Shown in pieces: positions 18,816 to 28,041 of a DNA stretch of 64,000 nucleotides (positions are counted from its first letter, which is position 1; each line of letters opens with the position of its first letter). The notes under the pieces are model-generated. The model was not told the DNA's origin and made no database searches. It saw only the letters and a program-made list of their open reading frames with translations. This DNA comes from SHVO01 sp041905795. Its GTDB lineage: Bacteria; Pseudomonadota; Alphaproteobacteria; Rhodospirillales; Rhodospirillaceae. The position numbers and the translations under genes were made by a program. Location: contig JAYRKL010000009.1 of NCBI GenBank assembly GCA_041905795.1, positions 62,001 through 126,000 of the forward strand, given 5' to 3'.

Positions 18816-18848
18816 AAAAGGAAAAATAGAAAGGGGGGCTTCCTCAGC

Positions 18849-18882
18849 GAAAGTGGGGGGCTTCTGTTGCCCGGTGCCCCCC
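18849..18882 (-). terminator. First copy of a 33-bp hairpin repeat downstream of ssrA
   Basis: On the minus strand GGGGGGC pairs with GCCCCCC across a 14-nt loop, just after the tmRNA coding piece. There is no T-run directly after it. The third GCCCCCC further on, followed by a T-rich stretch, offers an alternative pairing that would look like an intrinsic terminator. Confidence 0.6.
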
Positions 18883-19152
18883 GAACCGCGCTTTGGACGT
18901 ATTTACCTAGCGGCCGTTAGGCAGCGAGGCGGACGTCCTCAACGAGTGCAACGTTGTCGTTGGCACTTTTAGATATGGCCCGATGACGGCGGAACCATGC
19001 CGGGAACAGCTACTGTCTTTACTGCGCACGTCGAGCCTGTTTCGCCCCCATATGCCTCCCGGAGGAGGGGAATGGTGGAGGCGCCGGGTACTGCCCCCGG
19101 GTCCGCTACGCCTATGCCACAGCAGGTTTAGCGCCATAGCCGCTTGCGCGGC
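18883..19152 (-). ncRNA. ssrA: tmRNA, circularly permuted two-piece form
   Basis: tmRNA rescues stalled ribosomes and adds a degradation tag. Here the acceptor piece comes first, ending CGCCTCCACCA with CCA at 19075-19073. An intervening segment (19072-19050) follows, then the coding piece beginning GGGGGCGAAACAGG at 19049. GGGGGCG and CGCCTCC pair into a 7-bp acceptor stem with G3-U70, the alanine identity pair. The tag reading frame runs 18964-18917 and encodes ANDNVALVEDVRLAA, ending in the LAA recognised by ClpX. The permuted order is typical of alphaproteobacteria. The precursor 5' end is placed from the promoter; the 3' end of the coding piece is approximate. Confidence 0.95.
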
Positions 19153-19158
19153 GTCCTT

Positions 19159-19187
19159 AATATAGGTGCGGCAGGTCGATTTGGCAA
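19159..19187 (-). promoter_or_regulatory. ssrA promoter
   Basis: On the minus strand TTGCCA (19187-19182), a 17-nt spacer and TATATT (19164-19159) form a near-consensus sigma-70 promoter, placing transcription start at about 19152, just before the acceptor piece. Confidence 0.75.
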
Positions 19188-19256
19188 AGCCGCCACATGA
19201 TTTTTAAGGGCCAACACCGGTGGATGGCGGAAAACCTAGGGGGTATAACAGGGGCC

Positions 19257-20051
19257 ATGCAGCAATATCTTGATCTCCTGGATCGGGTGCTCCGCACCGG
19301 CGTGCGCAAATCAGACCGCACCGGCACCGGCACCTACAGCATTTTCGGCCACCAGATGCGGTTCGACCTGGCCGAAGGCTTCCCGGTGATCACCACCAAG
19401 AAGCTGCACATCAAATCCATCGTCCATGAGTTGTTGTGGTTCCTGAAAGGCGACACCAACATCCGCTACCTGAAGGACCACGGCGTCTCGATCTGGGACG
19501 CCTGGGCCGACGACAACGGCGACCTCGGTCCGGTGTATGGATCCCAGTGGCGGTCGTGGCCGGCGCCGGACGGGCGCAAGATCGACCAGATCGCCGGCGT
19601 CGTGCGCAGTCTGCACACCAATCCCGACAGCCGCCGGCATATCGTCAGCGCCTGGAATCCGGCGGAGGTGGATGAGATGGCGCTGCCGCCCTGCCACTGC
19701 CTGTTCCAGTTCTATGTCGCGGACGGCCGGCTCTCGTGCCAGCTCTACCAGCGCAGCGCCGATATCTTCCTGGGGGTGCCGTTCAACATCGCCTCTTACG
19801 CGCTGCTCACCATGATGATGGCGCAAGTGACCGGCCTGAAGCCGGGCGAGTTCGTGCACACCTTCGGTGACGCGCACCTTTATTCAAATCATGTGGAACA
19901 GGCGCAGATCCAGCTCACCCGCGCGCCGCGGCCGCTGCCGGCGATGAAGATCAATCCGGCGATCGGCGATATCTTCGGCTTCCGCTACGAGGACTTCACC
20001 CTCGCAGGCTACGACCCGCATCCGCATATCGCCGGCAAGGTCGCGGTTTAA
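19257..20051 (+). CDS. thyA: Thymidylate synthase
   Basis: ThyA methylates dUMP to dTMP using methylenetetrahydrofolate. The 264-residue length equals E. coli ThyA. DRTGTGT near residue 20 and the catalytic cysteine C146 in LPPCHC are present, and YQRSADIFLGVPFN follows. I start at ATG 19257 (MQQYLDLLDRVL), which matches the family; an upstream in-frame ATG at 19197 would add 20 unrelated residues. folA, which regenerates the tetrahydrofolate consumed here, lies 0.6 kb downstream. Confidence 0.97.
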   Translation: MQQYLDLLDRVLRTGVRKSDRTGTGTYSIFGHQMRFDLAEGFPVITTKKLHIKSIVHELLWFLKGDTNIRYLKDHGVSIWDAWADDNGDLGPVYGSQWRSWPAPDGRKIDQIAGVVRSLHTNPDSRRHIVSAWNPAEVDEMALPPCHCLFQFYVADGRLSCQLYQRSADIFLGVPFNIASYALLTMMMAQVTGLKPGEFVHTFGDAHLYSNHVEQAQIQLTRAPRPLPAMKINPAIGDIFGFRYEDFTLAGYDPHPHIAGKVAV

Positions 20052-20067
20052 GCCGGTTCCGGAAAGC

Positions 20068-20095
20068 AAAACGCCGCCCGATGGGGCGGCGTTTT
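20068..20095. terminator. Bidirectional terminator between thyA and a small secreted-protein gene
   Basis: AAAACGCCGCCC, loop GATG, GGGCGGCGTTTT. This is a 12-bp perfect stem flanked by A-run and T-run, so it can work in both directions for the two convergent genes. Confidence 0.85.
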
Positions 20096-20115
20096 CTCGT
20101 CCGAAGAAGCGGCGA

Positions 20116-20397
20116 TTACTTCTTCTTGTTCTTGGACTGGTAGGCGTCCAGGGTCTTGTCGAATGCGTCCATGGTGGTCTTGTATTCCTTCACGGCGCAT
20201 TCGTTGAACTTCTGGAAGCCTTCCTGGTAAGTCTCGATTTCCTTCACCACCGCTTCCATTTCCTTGCCGGTGACCTTGGTGCCGTCCGCCGGGATGGCCG
20301 GGGGCTTCGGCTGGGGCGGGCACTCGGCCAGCGCCAGGCTGCTCACGCCGCCAACCATGATCACGGCGAGGGCCGCGGTGCGCAGTGTCTTTTTCAT
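20116..20397 (-). CDS. Small periplasmic protein, unknown function
   Basis: A 93-residue protein with a clear Sec signal peptide (MKKTLRTAALAVIMVGGVSSLALA). The mature part has ECPPQPKPP at its N-terminus, then a charged, helical region with one more cysteine (FNECAVKEYK) and a lysine-rich end. Two cysteines could form one disulfide. Start ATG 20397 has GAGAGAAAT upstream and yields the signal peptide. It is convergent with thyA and divergent from folA. I do not recognise a named family. Confidence 0.75.
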   Translation of the reverse strand: MKKTLRTAALAVIMVGGVSSLALAECPPQPKPPAIPADGTKVTGKEMEAVVKEIETYQEGFQKFNECAVKEYKTTMDAFDKTLDAYQSKNKKK

Positions 20398-20688
20398 ATT
20401 TCTCTCCCTGAGATCGCTGTCAAAAGTATTGGTCAAAACTGGTGCCCGTCGAGGGCGGATTCGGCGACAGGAGCGCTCTCGCCGGCGCCCGCCGGGGCCA
20501 TGGTCTCGTCAGTGGCGGCCCAATCAGCGGCGGAGATAAGTGTAACATGCGACTTTCGCGCACGTCAGGTCATTTCCGCAACCTTTACAATGGTTCTTCC
20601 TGGGGTTCCTCCCGGGGCTCCTCCTGCTTTTTCAAACGCCGCCAAATAGGCTAGTAACGACTCTATGGCTGAGGAAAAGGGCGCGGGT

Positions 20689-21195
20689 ATGGCGGAAATG
20701 GGTGTGGCGCTGGTTCTGGCGGCCACTGACGCGGGTGTGATCGGCGCGAACGGGGCGCTGCCGTGGCACATCCCGGCCGATCTCGCGCACTTCAAGCGCC
20801 TCACCGTCGGCAAGCCGGTGATCATGGGGCGCAAGACCTATGTCTCCATCGGCAAGCCGCTGCCGCGGCGGCTCAATATCGTCGTTACACGGGATCAGGC
20901 GTGGACCGCCGGCGGCGTGACCGTCGCGCATTCCCTGCCGGAGGCCTTGGCCGTCGCCTACGAGGACGCGCTGCGCAGCGGCGCCGGCGAAGTGATGGTG
21001 ATCGGCGGCGCCGACGTCTTCACGGCGGCGCTGCCGCGGGCCACGCGCATCTACCTGACCGAAATCCATCGTGACTATCCGGGGGACGTGCGGGTCGACC
21101 TGCCGCGCGCCGGCTGGCGGGAAACCAGCCGCGAGACCGTGCCCGAAGCCGAAGACCTGCCGGCTTACAGCTTCGTGACCCTGGAAAGGCCCTAG
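20689..21195 (+). CDS. folA: Dihydrofolate reductase
   Basis: DHFR reduces dihydrofolate to tetrahydrofolate with NADPH. The core pattern is clear: VLAATDAGVIGANGALPWHIPADLAHFK, then VIMGRKTYVSIGKPLPRR, and a later VIGGADVF that binds NADPH. I start at ATG 20689 (MAEMGVALVL), giving 168 residues; 20665 and 20698 are alternatives. The stop codon TAG lies in the CTAG that borders a family A palindromic element, so that element touches the end of the gene. It forms a thymidylate-cycle pair with thyA. Confidence 0.95.
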   Translation: MAEMGVALVLAATDAGVIGANGALPWHIPADLAHFKRLTVGKPVIMGRKTYVSIGKPLPRRLNIVVTRDQAWTAGGVTVAHSLPEALAVAYEDALRSGAGEVMVIGGADVFTAALPRATRIYLTEIHRDYPGDVRVDLPRAGWRETSRETVPEAEDLPAYSFVTLERP

Positions 21196-21297
21196 ACTCT
21201 GTTTCCGATTCTTTGAATCGGAAACAGAGTCTAGGTCTTTGTTTGGTCGCATGTTAAGCGGCCGAACCGGTTTCCACTTCGGCCTAACATGCTCTAG
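21192..21297. repeat. Family A palindromic element between folA and mrp
   Basis: The element is bounded by CTAG at 21192-21195 and 21294-21297. Module 1 is a near-perfect hairpin (GACTCTGTTTCCGATTC, TTT, and its complement). Module 2 runs from TTTGGTCGCATG to CATGCTCTAG with apical AACCGGTTTCCACTT. It has the same architecture as the copies at 31231 and 43295, with different but still paired stems. The left CTAG gives the folA stop, the right one the mrp stop. Confidence 0.85.
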
Positions 21298-22391
21298 GCT
21301 TGAGGCGCGCCGCCCATCGAGATGGTGGGCGCCCGCCGTTTGCCGGCGGAGAGGGTGTCCCATAGGCGCCGGGCGATGTCCATAAACGCGCGCGCATGCG
21401 CGCTCTCGGGTTCGCTTGCGACGATGGGTTTGCCTTCATCCGACGTCATGCGGATTTTCAATTCCAGCGGAATCTCGCCGAGGAACGGCACGCCCATCTC
21501 CGCCGCGGCGCGTTGCGCTCCGCCGTGGGCGAAGATCTCGTCGCGGTGTCCGCAGTTGGGGCAGACGTAGTAGCTCATGTTCTCGATCAGGCCCAGGATC
21601 GGCACCTCGACCTTGCGGAACATGTTGAGGCCCTTGCGGGCGTCGAGCAGCGCGATGTCCTGCGGCGTCGAGACGATGACCGCGCCCGCCAAGGGCACGC
21701 GCTGCGACATGGTGAGCTGGGTGTCGCCGGTGCCGGGTGGCATGTCGACCACCATGACGTCGATGTCGCCCCAGGCGACGTCGCGCAGCATCTGTTCCAG
21801 GGCGCCCATCACCATGGGGCCGCGCCAGACGATGGGATTGTCCTCGGCGATCATGAAGCCGATGGACATGACCTTCACGCCGTGGGCTTCGAGCGGGGTG
21901 ACCTTGGCGCCGTCGGATTTGGGTTTCTGTCCCGCGAGACCGAACAGGCGCGGCACCGAGGGGCCGTAGACGTCGGCGTCGAAGATCGCGACTTTCAAAC
22001 CCTGGCGTGCGAGCGCCACCGCGAGGTTGGCGGCGGTGGTCGACTTGCCGACCCCGCCCTTGCCCGAGGCGACCGCGACGATATGCGCGACCGTCGGCAG
22101 TTCCAGGCGCTCGCGGCGCGCGGGTTGGGTTTGGGGCTTCTCGGCTTCCGCCGTCAGTACCGCGGTGACGCCCGCAACGCCCGGCAGCGCACGCACGGCT
22201 TTTTCGGCGGCGGCGCGCACGGGCTCCAGCGCCGGGCCCAGCCGCGCCGGAACCTCGAGCGCGAAGGTGACGTGGCCGTCCTTCACGGTGAGGCCCTTCA
22301 CCCAGCCGCGCGCCACCACGTCCAAGCCGCCAGTGCCGGAATCCACGGCACGCAAGGCCTCGGTGACTTGCGCGGGTGAGAGGGGCGTCAT
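21294..22391 (-). CDS. mrp: Iron-sulfur cluster carrier Mrp/ApbC
   Basis: Mrp/ApbC (NBP35 family) is a P-loop ATPase that binds and hands on Fe-S clusters. The 365-residue protein has an N-terminal DUF59/MIP18-like domain (about 1-85), a linker, then the deviant Walker A GKGGVGKSTT near 111-120 and DMPPGTGDTQLT. A CxxC motif (YYVCPNCGH) near 275 is the cluster-binding pair of the family. ATG 22391 is preferred because GGAG lies 6 nt upstream. Its stop lies in the right CTAG of a palindromic element. The nearby Fe-S fumarase is one possible client. Confidence 0.94.
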   Translation of the reverse strand: MTPLSPAQVTEALRAVDSGTGGLDVVARGWVKGLTVKDGHVTFALEVPARLGPALEPVRAAAEKAVRALPGVAGVTAVLTAEAEKPQTQPARRERLELPTVAHIVAVASGKGGVGKSTTAANLAVALARQGLKVAIFDADVYGPSVPRLFGLAGQKPKSDGAKVTPLEAHGVKVMSIGFMIAEDNPIVWRGPMVMGALEQMLRDVAWGDIDVMVVDMPPGTGDTQLTMSQRVPLAGAVIVSTPQDIALLDARKGLNMFRKVEVPILGLIENMSYYVCPNCGHRDEIFAHGGAQRAAAEMGVPFLGEIPLELKIRMTSDEGKPIVASEPESAHARAFMDIARRLWDTLSAGKRRAPTISMGGAPQA

Positions 22392-22636
22392 AGGTAACTC
22401 CACTGTGACGGAAGATCAGAGCCAAATGGGCTTTATTACGAAGGGGTTATCCGGTCTCACGGCTGCGTGCGCATGGCTCCCGATCATGGACGCGGGTGCG
22501 CCTTTGTCCTATAACGCCCGCTTGGTCCAATAACCCTGGTTTATAACCCCGATTGAAGCCGGGTTTTCTCTCGTCCCGACAAGAGCCTTGCCCTCACCTC
22601 TCGCGCTCAAGACCAGCCAAACGAAGGATTATTCCA
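22392..22636. other. Divergent promoter region between mrp and hflK
   Basis: About 245 bp without a convincing gene. It should contain promoters for mrp (minus) and hflK (plus). TTATAAC and TATAACG stretches near 22510-22550 are possible -10 sites for hflK. No palindrome stands out. Confidence 0.4.
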
Positions 22637-23782
22637 TTGTTCTATAAACAACAAGGCGGCGGCCCCTGGGGCAGCGGTCCCTGGGGCGGCGGTGGCGGCG
22701 GCAATAACGGCGGCGGCGGCAATCCCTGGGGCGGCCGCGAGCGCAACAGCGGCGGCGGTTCGCCGCCCCCCGATCTCGAGGAACTGCTGCGCCGCAGCCA
22801 GGACCGGCTGAAGCGCCTGATACCCGGCGGGTTCGGCTCCCTGCGCGGTCTGTGGATCCTCGCGGCCGTGATCCTCGTGTTCTGGGGTGTGTCCGGTTTC
22901 TACCGCGTGCAGCCCGACGAAGAGGGCGTCGAGCTGCTGTTCGGCAAATACGTCAAAACCACCCAGCCCGGCCTGAACTACTGGTTCCCGGCGCCGATCG
23001 GTGAAGTGATCCGCCCCAAGGTGACGCAGACCAACCAGGAAACCATCGGTTTCCGGGGGTCGGGCAGCAACGTCCGCGAAATGCCGGCGGAGAGCCATGT
23101 GCTCGCCGGCGACCAGAACATCGTCGACATCCAGTTCGTGGTGCAGTGGCGCATCCACGACGCCGGCGAATTCCTGTTCAACCTGCGCGACCCGCAGGGC
23201 ACCGTGAAGGTGGCCGCGGAAAGCGCCTTGCGCGAAGTCGTCGGCCGCAATCCCCTGCAGGCCACCATGACCAACCAGCGCGACCAGATCGCCCAGCAGT
23301 CGCGCGAACTGCTGCAGCAGATCATGGACGGCTACAAGGCGGGCGTCACCATCCTCGATCTGCGCATCCAGAAGGCCGATCCCCCGAAAGAGGTGATCGA
23401 CGCCTTCAACGACGTGCAGCGCGCCAAGCAGGACGAAGAGCGCCTGCGCAACGAGGCGCTGGCCTACCGCAACGACATCGTTCCCCGCGCCAAGGGTGAA
23501 GCCGCCCGCATGGTGCAGAACGCCACCGCCGAAAAGGAAAAGCTGGTGAAGGAAGCCGAGGGTGAAGCCGCGCGTTTCACCGCGTTCTACCAGACCTATG
23601 TCGCCAACAAGGACATCACCGCCCGGCGTATGTATCTGGAAACCATGCAGGACGTGCTCGCCAAGGCCAACAAGGTGATCATCGACGACAAGGCCCGCGG
23701 TTCGGGCGTGGTGCCGTATCTGCCGCTGCCCGAGGTGGCGAAGAAAGCACCCGCGCCGCCGGCGAAAGGAGGCACACCATGA
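22637..23782 (+). CDS. hflK: HflK, membrane protease modulator
   Basis: HflK and HflC form a membrane-anchored SPFH/prohibitin cage around FtsH and modulate its proteolysis. I place the start at TTG 22637 (GAAGGA 8 nt upstream), giving 381 residues. The N-terminus is the usual glycine-rich cytoplasmic tail, followed by a membrane helix at about 71-89, the PHB domain starting RVQPDEEGVELLFGKY, and a charged coiled-coil region (ERLRNEALAYRND onward). The stop overlaps the hflC start (ATGA). A start at ATG 22553 would add an untypical 28 residues. Confidence 0.93.
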   Translation: MFYKQQGGGPWGSGPWGGGGGGNNGGGGNPWGGRERNSGGGSPPPDLEELLRRSQDRLKRLIPGGFGSLRGLWILAAVILVFWGVSGFYRVQPDEEGVELLFGKYVKTTQPGLNYWFPAPIGEVIRPKVTQTNQETIGFRGSGSNVREMPAESHVLAGDQNIVDIQFVVQWRIHDAGEFLFNLRDPQGTVKVAAESALREVVGRNPLQATMTNQRDQIAQQSRELLQQIMDGYKAGVTILDLRIQKADPPKEVIDAFNDVQRAKQDEERLRNEALAYRNDIVPRAKGEAARMVQNATAEKEKLVKEAEGEAARFTAFYQTYVANKDITARRMYLETMQDVLAKANKVIIDDKARGSGVVPYLPLPEVAKKAPAPPAKGGTP

Positions 23783-24639
23783 CGACCCGTTCCATCATGG
23801 CCGTCATCATCGCCGTCGCGGTGCTGCTGATGGCGTCCAGCGCCATGTTCACCGTGCGCCAGACCCATCAGGCCCTGGTGCTGCAGTTCGGCGAGCCCAA
23901 GCGCGTCATCACCGATCCCGGCCTGCACTTCAAGGTGCCGCTGATCCAGGACGTGACCTATTACGACAAGCGCGTGCTGGATCTCGACCCCGTCGGCCAG
24001 GACATGTCGCTGATCGACCAGCGGCGCATCAATGTGGATTCCTTCGCGCGCTACCGCATCGTCGATCCGTTGAAATTCTACCAGACCGTGCTCACGGAAA
24101 ACGCCTTCCGCGACCGTTTCGGCAGCATCCTCAACGGTTCGGTGCGCGACAACCTCGGCCGCACCGACCTGGCCGACGTGCTCGGCGCCAAGCGTCCGGA
24201 GGTGATGCACGAGATCACCACTCAGGTGCGCCGCCGCGCCGCCGAGTTCGGCATCGAAGTACTGGAGGTGCGCATCGGCCGCACCGACCTGACCGCCGAT
24301 ACCACCCAGGCCACCTACAACCGCATGCGCTCGGACCGCATGGCCGAAGCCGCCGACTTCCGCGGCCGGGGCCAGGAGCAGAAATCGCGCATCGAGGGCG
24401 ACGCCGACCGGGAACGCACCGTGATCCTGGCCGAGGCCGAGAAGGAATCGCAGACCCTGCGCGGGGAAGGGGAAGCCGAGAGCCGGCGCATCCTGAACGC
24501 GGCCCAGGGACGCGACCCGGAGTTTTATGGCTTCTTCCGCGCGCTGGAGGCCTACCGCGCCTCCCTGGGCGACGACACCACCGTGGTCTTGAGCCCGGAC
24601 TCCGACTTCTTCCGCTACTTCGCCCGCCCCCCGCGCTGA
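23779..24639 (+). CDS. hflC: HflC, membrane protease modulator
   Basis: HflC is the partner of HflK. The 286-residue protein has one N-terminal membrane helix (about 6-24), the PHB domain starting VRQTHQALVLQFGEPKRV, and the helical RIEGDADRERTVILAEAEKE segment typical of the family, ending in a short tail. Start ATG 23779 overlaps the hflK stop, so the pair is made in step. The DegP-like protease gene follows 156 bp downstream, forming a membrane and periplasm quality-control block. Confidence 0.95.
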   Translation: MTTRSIMAVIIAVAVLLMASSAMFTVRQTHQALVLQFGEPKRVITDPGLHFKVPLIQDVTYYDKRVLDLDPVGQDMSLIDQRRINVDSFARYRIVDPLKFYQTVLTENAFRDRFGSILNGSVRDNLGRTDLADVLGAKRPEVMHEITTQVRRRAAEFGIEVLEVRIGRTDLTADTTQATYNRMRSDRMAEAADFRGRGQEQKSRIEGDADRERTVILAEAEKESQTLRGEGEAESRRILNAAQGRDPEFYGFFRALEAYRASLGDDTTVVLSPDSDFFRYFARPPR

Positions 24640-24693
24640 CGGTCCTGCTGCCTTCATGGGCTAAGCCGTTACAAACAGGGAATAATGACGGCC

Positions 24694-24729
24694 GCAAGGG
24701 CGTCCTCATCAAGGTGGGGGCGCCCTTGC
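24694..24729. other. Hairpin between hflC and degP
   Basis: GCAAGGGCG and CGCCCTTGC form a 9-bp stem over an 18-nt loop. There is no T-run, so it may be a weak terminator or an RNA structure in the degP leader. Confidence 0.4.
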
Positions 24730-24795
24730 TGCGTCAGCGGGTTTAGGCGAGAGTTATCTCTGCCGAGCGAGGCGGCTTTTTCCGGGAGAGCGACA

Positions 24796-26265
<1,470 letters not shown>

Positions 26266-26267
26266 TT

Positions 26268-26711
26268 TTGCGGGTCGACTTCTACCACCTTCAATCCTGG
26301 CCGCTGGAAAAGGCGTTGCCGCCGCTGCTGGAGCGCGCGCTCGGCGCCGGCATGCGCGCCGTAGTGCTGGCGGCCTCGGACGACCGGGTCGAGGCGCTGG
26401 CCAGCATGCTCTGGACCTACAGGGCCGACTCCTGGCTGCCCCACGGAACCGTGAAAGACGGCCAGGCTGTCGACCAACCCATCTGGCTAGGGACCCGGGA
26501 CGAGAACCCCAACGGCGCCAATCTCATGGTGCTCACCGACGGCATGGCGACCGCGCAGAATGGCTTCGACCGCTGCCTGGATGTGTTCGACGGCAACGAC
26601 CCGGACGCCCTGGCCGGCGCCCGCGGCCGCTGGAAGGACGCCAAAGCGGCGGGCCACGAGCTGCATTACTGGCAGCAGACCGATACCGGCTGGCAGGAAA
26701 AGCCTGTTTAG
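26268..26711 (+). CDS. holC: DNA polymerase III chi subunit
   Basis: HolC links the clamp loader to SSB. The 147-residue protein begins with the conserved VDFYHLQSWPLEKALPPLLERAL and shows LWTYRADSWLPHG and PIWLGT, typical for chi. The start is TTG 26268, only 2 nt after the degP stop, so translation is probably re-initiated by ribosomes leaving degP. Alphaproteobacterial HolC genes more often follow pepA, so this position after a protease gene is unusual. Confidence 0.88.
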   Translation: MRVDFYHLQSWPLEKALPPLLERALGAGMRAVVLAASDDRVEALASMLWTYRADSWLPHGTVKDGQAVDQPIWLGTRDENPNGANLMVLTDGMATAQNGFDRCLDVFDGNDPDALAGARGRWKDAKAAGHELHYWQQTDTGWQEKPV

Positions 26712-26797
26712 AGGGGCTTAGGCCCGGGTTGCACCTTGAGGACGGCTTGTCTATAACGCCGCCCAACCACAGCAAACCTATAGAAACAAGGTATCCC

Positions 26798-27220
26798 ATG
26801 GCTCTCGAACGCACCTTCTCGATCATCAAGCCCGACGCCACCCGCCGCAATCTCACCGGCAAGGTCAACGCCCTCCTGGAAGCCGGCGGTCTCAGGATCG
26901 TCGCCCAGAAGCGCATCCACATGACCCGCGCCCAGGCGGAAACCTTCTACGGCGTCCACAAGGAGCGTCCGTTCTTCAAGAGCCTGGTGGATTTCATGAC
27001 CTCGGGCCCGGTGGTGGTGCAGGTGCTCGAAGGCGAGAACGCGGTCGCGCGCAATCGTGAAATCATGGGCGCCACCAATCCCGCCAACGCCGCCGAAGGC
27101 ACCATCCGCAAGAGCTTCGCGGAATCCATCGAAGCCAACTCGGCGCATGGTTCCGACTCCCTCGAGAACGCGGCCATCGAGATCGCCTACTTCTTCTCGG
27201 GCAGCGAAATCGTCGGCTAA
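26798..27220 (+). CDS. ndk: Nucleoside diphosphate kinase
   Basis: Ndk equilibrates nucleoside di- and triphosphates through a phospho-histidine. The 140-residue protein starts MALERTFSIIKPDATRRN and carries the active-site NSAHGSDS with its histidine near residue 117. Length is typical. ATG 26798 fits the family; an earlier in-frame ATG at 26729 does not. purN starts 16 nt after the stop, so ndk and purN are probably one nucleotide-metabolism operon. Confidence 0.97.
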   Translation: MALERTFSIIKPDATRRNLTGKVNALLEAGGLRIVAQKRIHMTRAQAETFYGVHKERPFFKSLVDFMTSGPVVVQVLEGENAVARNREIMGATNPANAAEGTIRKSFAESIEANSAHGSDSLENAAIEIAYFFSGSEIVG

Positions 27221-27236
27221 GTTCAAGGGCGCCGCG

Positions 27237-27857
27237 GTGATCGGACTTCCGTCTCCGCTGCGCCTGGGTTTTCTGGCCTCCCACAACGGCACCGACATGC
27301 GTGCCGTTGTGGCGGCCTGCCGCGACGGGCGGCTCAACGCCGTCCCCGCACTCCTCATCAGCAACAACCGCGACAGCGCGGCGCTGCAATGGGCCGCCGG
27401 CAACGCCGTGGCGGCGCTGCACATCAGCGCCACATCCACCGGTTCTGACGAGAACGCCGATGCCGCCATCGCCGCAGCGCTCACCGCACACGGCGTCCAT
27501 GTGGTGATCCTGGCCGGCTATATGCGCAAGCTCGGGCCCCGGACCTTGAACGCCTTCCATCGCCGCATCCTCAACGCGCACCCGGCGCTGCTGCCGAAAT
27601 TCGGCGGGCAGGGGATGTACGGCGCGCATGTGCACACCGCCGTGCTTGCGGCGGGAGAGATCGAAACCGGCGTCACCATCCACCTGGTCGACGATGTTTA
27701 CGACCATGGCGCGGTGCTGGCGCAGGCCAAGGTGGCGGTGGCCCCCGGCGATACCGCCGCGACTCTCGCCGCGCGGGTGCAGGCGAAGGAACAAGAGCTG
27801 TTTCCCGCGGTGCTGCGCCGCATCATTTCCAATGAAATCAATCTAGACCAGGCCTGA
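27237..27857 (+). CDS. purN: Phosphoribosylglycinamide formyltransferase
   Basis: PurN transfers a formyl group to glycinamide ribonucleotide in purine synthesis. The 206-residue protein has LRLGFLASHNGTDMRAVV at the start, where the usual SGxGSN is changed to SHNGTD. The catalytic region NAHPALLPKFGG (histidine near 115) and VDDVYDHGAVLAQ (aspartate) is conserved. Start GTG 27237 has AAGGG upstream. It follows ndk by 16 nt. The purM gene is not directly adjacent as is common, but 1 kb away on the other strand, with a membrane-protein gene between. Confidence 0.92.
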   Translation: MIGLPSPLRLGFLASHNGTDMRAVVAACRDGRLNAVPALLISNNRDSAALQWAAGNAVAALHISATSTGSDENADAAIAAALTAHGVHVVILAGYMRKLGPRTLNAFHRRILNAHPALLPKFGGQGMYGAHVHTAVLAAGEIETGVTIHLVDDVYDHGAVLAQAKVAVAPGDTAATLAARVQAKEQELFPAVLRRIISNEINLDQA

Positions 27858-28041
27858 CGGCGGGTTTCGCCCCGCTGCGTCCATCGCGGGCGTTACGTTG
27901 CCTTACCGGCCCTCGATGGAAGCGGCGGGGCGGAAGGCCTATACTGCGGTTTACGCTTACGGCGAGTTCGTTCGTTTGGAGCGTGACCGCCGGCTTGGCG
28001 CCGCGCTCCAAATCCCATCAACTCTGTTGGGAGGCCCTAAG

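Noticed and set aside
18783..18882. CRISPR-like array from the 33-bp direct repeat
   Set aside because: Only two copies, the repeat is a terminator-like hairpin, and no cas genes are present.
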